NCBI GenBank assembly: GCA_900769985.1 | Contig: CAAGIS010000143.1 | Span: 1-64,000, forward strand | From: Spirochaetia bacterium | Lineage (GTDB): Bacteria; Spirochaetota; Spirochaetia; Treponematales; Treponemataceae | Direction: 5' to 3' | Length of the DNA: 64,000 nucleotides | Position numbers and translations under genes: made by a program | The notes under the pieces: generated by a model | Databases searched by the model: none | The model's input: only the letters and a program-made list of their open reading frames with translations | What the model was told of the DNA's origin: nothing | Shown: positions 63,032-64,000 of the stretch, one piece after another | Numbering within the stretch: position 1 is the stretch's first letter | Layout of the letters: each line of letters opens with the position of its first letter

Positions 63032-63634
63032 ATGGCAATTGTTGTTGAACACGATAAAAGAAAGCATGACATTCTAAAAAAATCTCTGGAAGTTTTTATT
63101 GAAGAAGGATATGAAGACGTTACTTTTCAAAAAATCGCTGACCGTTGCGGAATTACAAGGACAACTCTTTATATCTATTTTAAAAACAAGCGTGAAATTT
63201 TTTTATGGAGCATAAAGCAGCTTACTCAGGGAATTGAACTTGAACTTCTTTCTCTTATTGAAAATCAAAGCCTTTCCAGCGAAGAATGTCTGCGTACTAT
63301 GCTGAATAAAATCGTTGATGCCTGCGAATCAAACAAAGCACTGTTTGAGGTTTTGCTGACTTATCTTTTGTCATTAAAGAAGACTGGCGGAGATCCTGGA
63401 AAGCGCGTACGCAGGCGTCTTGTGCGTCTTCAGCATTTAATCAGCACTGTAATTATCCGTGGAATGAAATCCGGCGAGTTTAAAAAGATAAACGTAAAGA
63501 CAGCTTACGAAATGCTTTACGGTCTTATTCAGTCTGCAATTTTCAGACTGTCTGTTTTGGATGAAAAAACAATTGAAGATATCCGCAATACATTGAGTAT
63601 GGCGGTCGATATATTAGTCGTAAAGAAAAACTAA
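63032..63634 (+). CDS. TetR/AcrR-family regulator
   Basis: This 200-residue protein has an N-terminal helix-turn-helix ('VTFQKIADRCGITRTTLYIYFKNK' in two parts, about residues 30-52) and a C-terminal helical ligand domain. Regulators of this kind bind palindromic operators as dimers and release DNA on binding a small molecule. The start has GGGAG ten bases upstream. Targets are not visible; it may control the adjacent genes. Confidence 0.92.
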   Translation: MAIVVEHDKRKHDILKKSLEVFIEEGYEDVTFQKIADRCGITRTTLYIYFKNKREIFLWSIKQLTQGIELELLSLIENQSLSSEECLRTMLNKIVDACESNKALFEVLLTYLLSLKKTGGDPGKRVRRRLVRLQHLISTVIIRGMKSGEFKKINVKTAYEMLYGLIQSAIFRLSVLDEKTIEDIRNTLSMAVDILVVKKN

Positions 63635-63657
63635 ATTATTATGAAGGATTAAAGAAA

Positions 63658-64000
63658 ATGAGCGAAAAAAATGATTTATGTCCTTGCGGTTCCGGTAAAA
63701 AATACAGCGAATGTTGCGAACCTGTTATTAAGGGAACTGTAAAAGCAAAAACTGCAGAAGAATTAATGCGTGCGCGCTATTCAGCTTATGAAAAGCAGGA
63801 AATCGATTTTATCATAAATTCTTGTGAACATTCTGAAGACATTGCAGAAATTGACAGGCAGGCAACTGAAGACTGGAGTAAAAGTTCAACATGGCATGGC
63901 TTAAAAATTCTGCGTACAGAAAAAGGTCTTGAATCAGATGAAGAAGGAATTGTAGAATTTGAAGCTACATACACAAGAAAGCAGATTCGCGATGTTCACC
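63658..64000 (+). CDS. YchJ/SEC-C-motif protein (3' truncated by window edge)
   Basis: The first 114 residues start with the zinc-binding SEC-C motif 'CPCGSGKKYSECCEP' (residues 8-22) and continue with 'AKTAEELMRARYSAYEKQE', the YchJ/UPF0225 signature. The family has an NTF2-like fold and an unknown role. The gene runs off the window end. It lies 24 bases after the TetR gene. Confidence 0.9.
   Translation, partial: MSEKNDLCPCGSGKKYSECCEPVIKGTVKAKTAEELMRARYSAYEKQEIDFIINSCEHSEDIAEIDRQATEDWSKSSTWHGLKILRTEKGLESDEEGIVEFEATYTRKQIRDVH

Overview
This A+T-rich window looks like the chromosome of a spirochaete of the Treponema type, probably a gut or rumen species rather than the syphilis agent. Reasons: many Cys-lipoproteins with loose spirochaetal lipoboxes (FTSC, FASC, LSSC, FSSC, FSGC); a BMP/TmpC-type nucleoside-binding lipoprotein with its own ABC transporter; a RarA protein with a long extra C-terminal domain; an Lpt-type export pair; a sodium-pumping oxaloacetate decarboxylase; and amino-acid biosynthesis genes (leuB, ilvB). 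The species is inferred, not shown.

Layout. 1-971: end of an RND efflux pump and its small partner. 1061-6928: BMP-family lipoprotein, double ABC ATPase and two permeases, translationally coupled to a YwlG-type protein and a low-molecular-weight phosphatase. 6939-8697: a lipoprotein and a four-S1-domain RNA-binding protein. 8826-16438 (minus strand): a type I restriction-modification island that is the most unusual part of the window. hsdR and hsdM end at a strong terminator; then come a G9-preceded three-gene cassette (DUF3791-like, DUF3990/ADP-ribosyltransferase-like, small acidic protein), a duplicated scrap of hsdM, a broken RelE/HigB-like toxin, an XRE antitoxin-like gene and an hsdS fused to a YgjP-type zinc peptidase domain. 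16550-16800: three copies of a ~90 bp hairpin repeat upstream of hsdR.

16868-21592: glycogen debranching enzyme and glycogen phosphorylase. 21719-28255: transporters (DMT, amino-acid binding protein, DAACS symporter), an MgtC-like protein, a GT4 glycosyltransferase and RadC. 28441-32442: ChvE/MmsAB-type monosaccharide ABC transporter. 32553-37693 (minus): leuB, then the oxaloacetate decarboxylase beta, alpha (with two biotin domains) and gamma subunits. 37891-42032 (minus): barrel-like protein, lipoprotein, LptB and an LptC/LptA-like lipoprotein. 42155-47087: AI-2E-type permease (plus strand), then a minus-strand folD-miaB-LapA-like-SPOR operon. 47216-52183: barrel-like protein, lipoprotein, RarA fusion, and adenylate kinase behind a folded leader. 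52287-54041: ilvB. 54276-64000: a sensor/anti-sigma-like protein, RqcH/NFACT protein, unknown membrane-type protein, DMT exporter, leucine-rich-repeat protein, glucosaminidase lipoprotein, THUMP methyltransferase, TetR regulator and a truncated SEC-C protein.

Two signals cut across the window. Several genes without a Shine-Dalgarno sequence have a -10 box exactly seven bases before the ATG, which suggests leaderless mRNAs; this was used to choose some starts. A ~37-40 bp palindromic element occurs intact twice between lipoprotein genes, and half of it lies at the break in the toxin remnant. No tRNA, rRNA, CRISPR array, transposase or prophage gene was seen.
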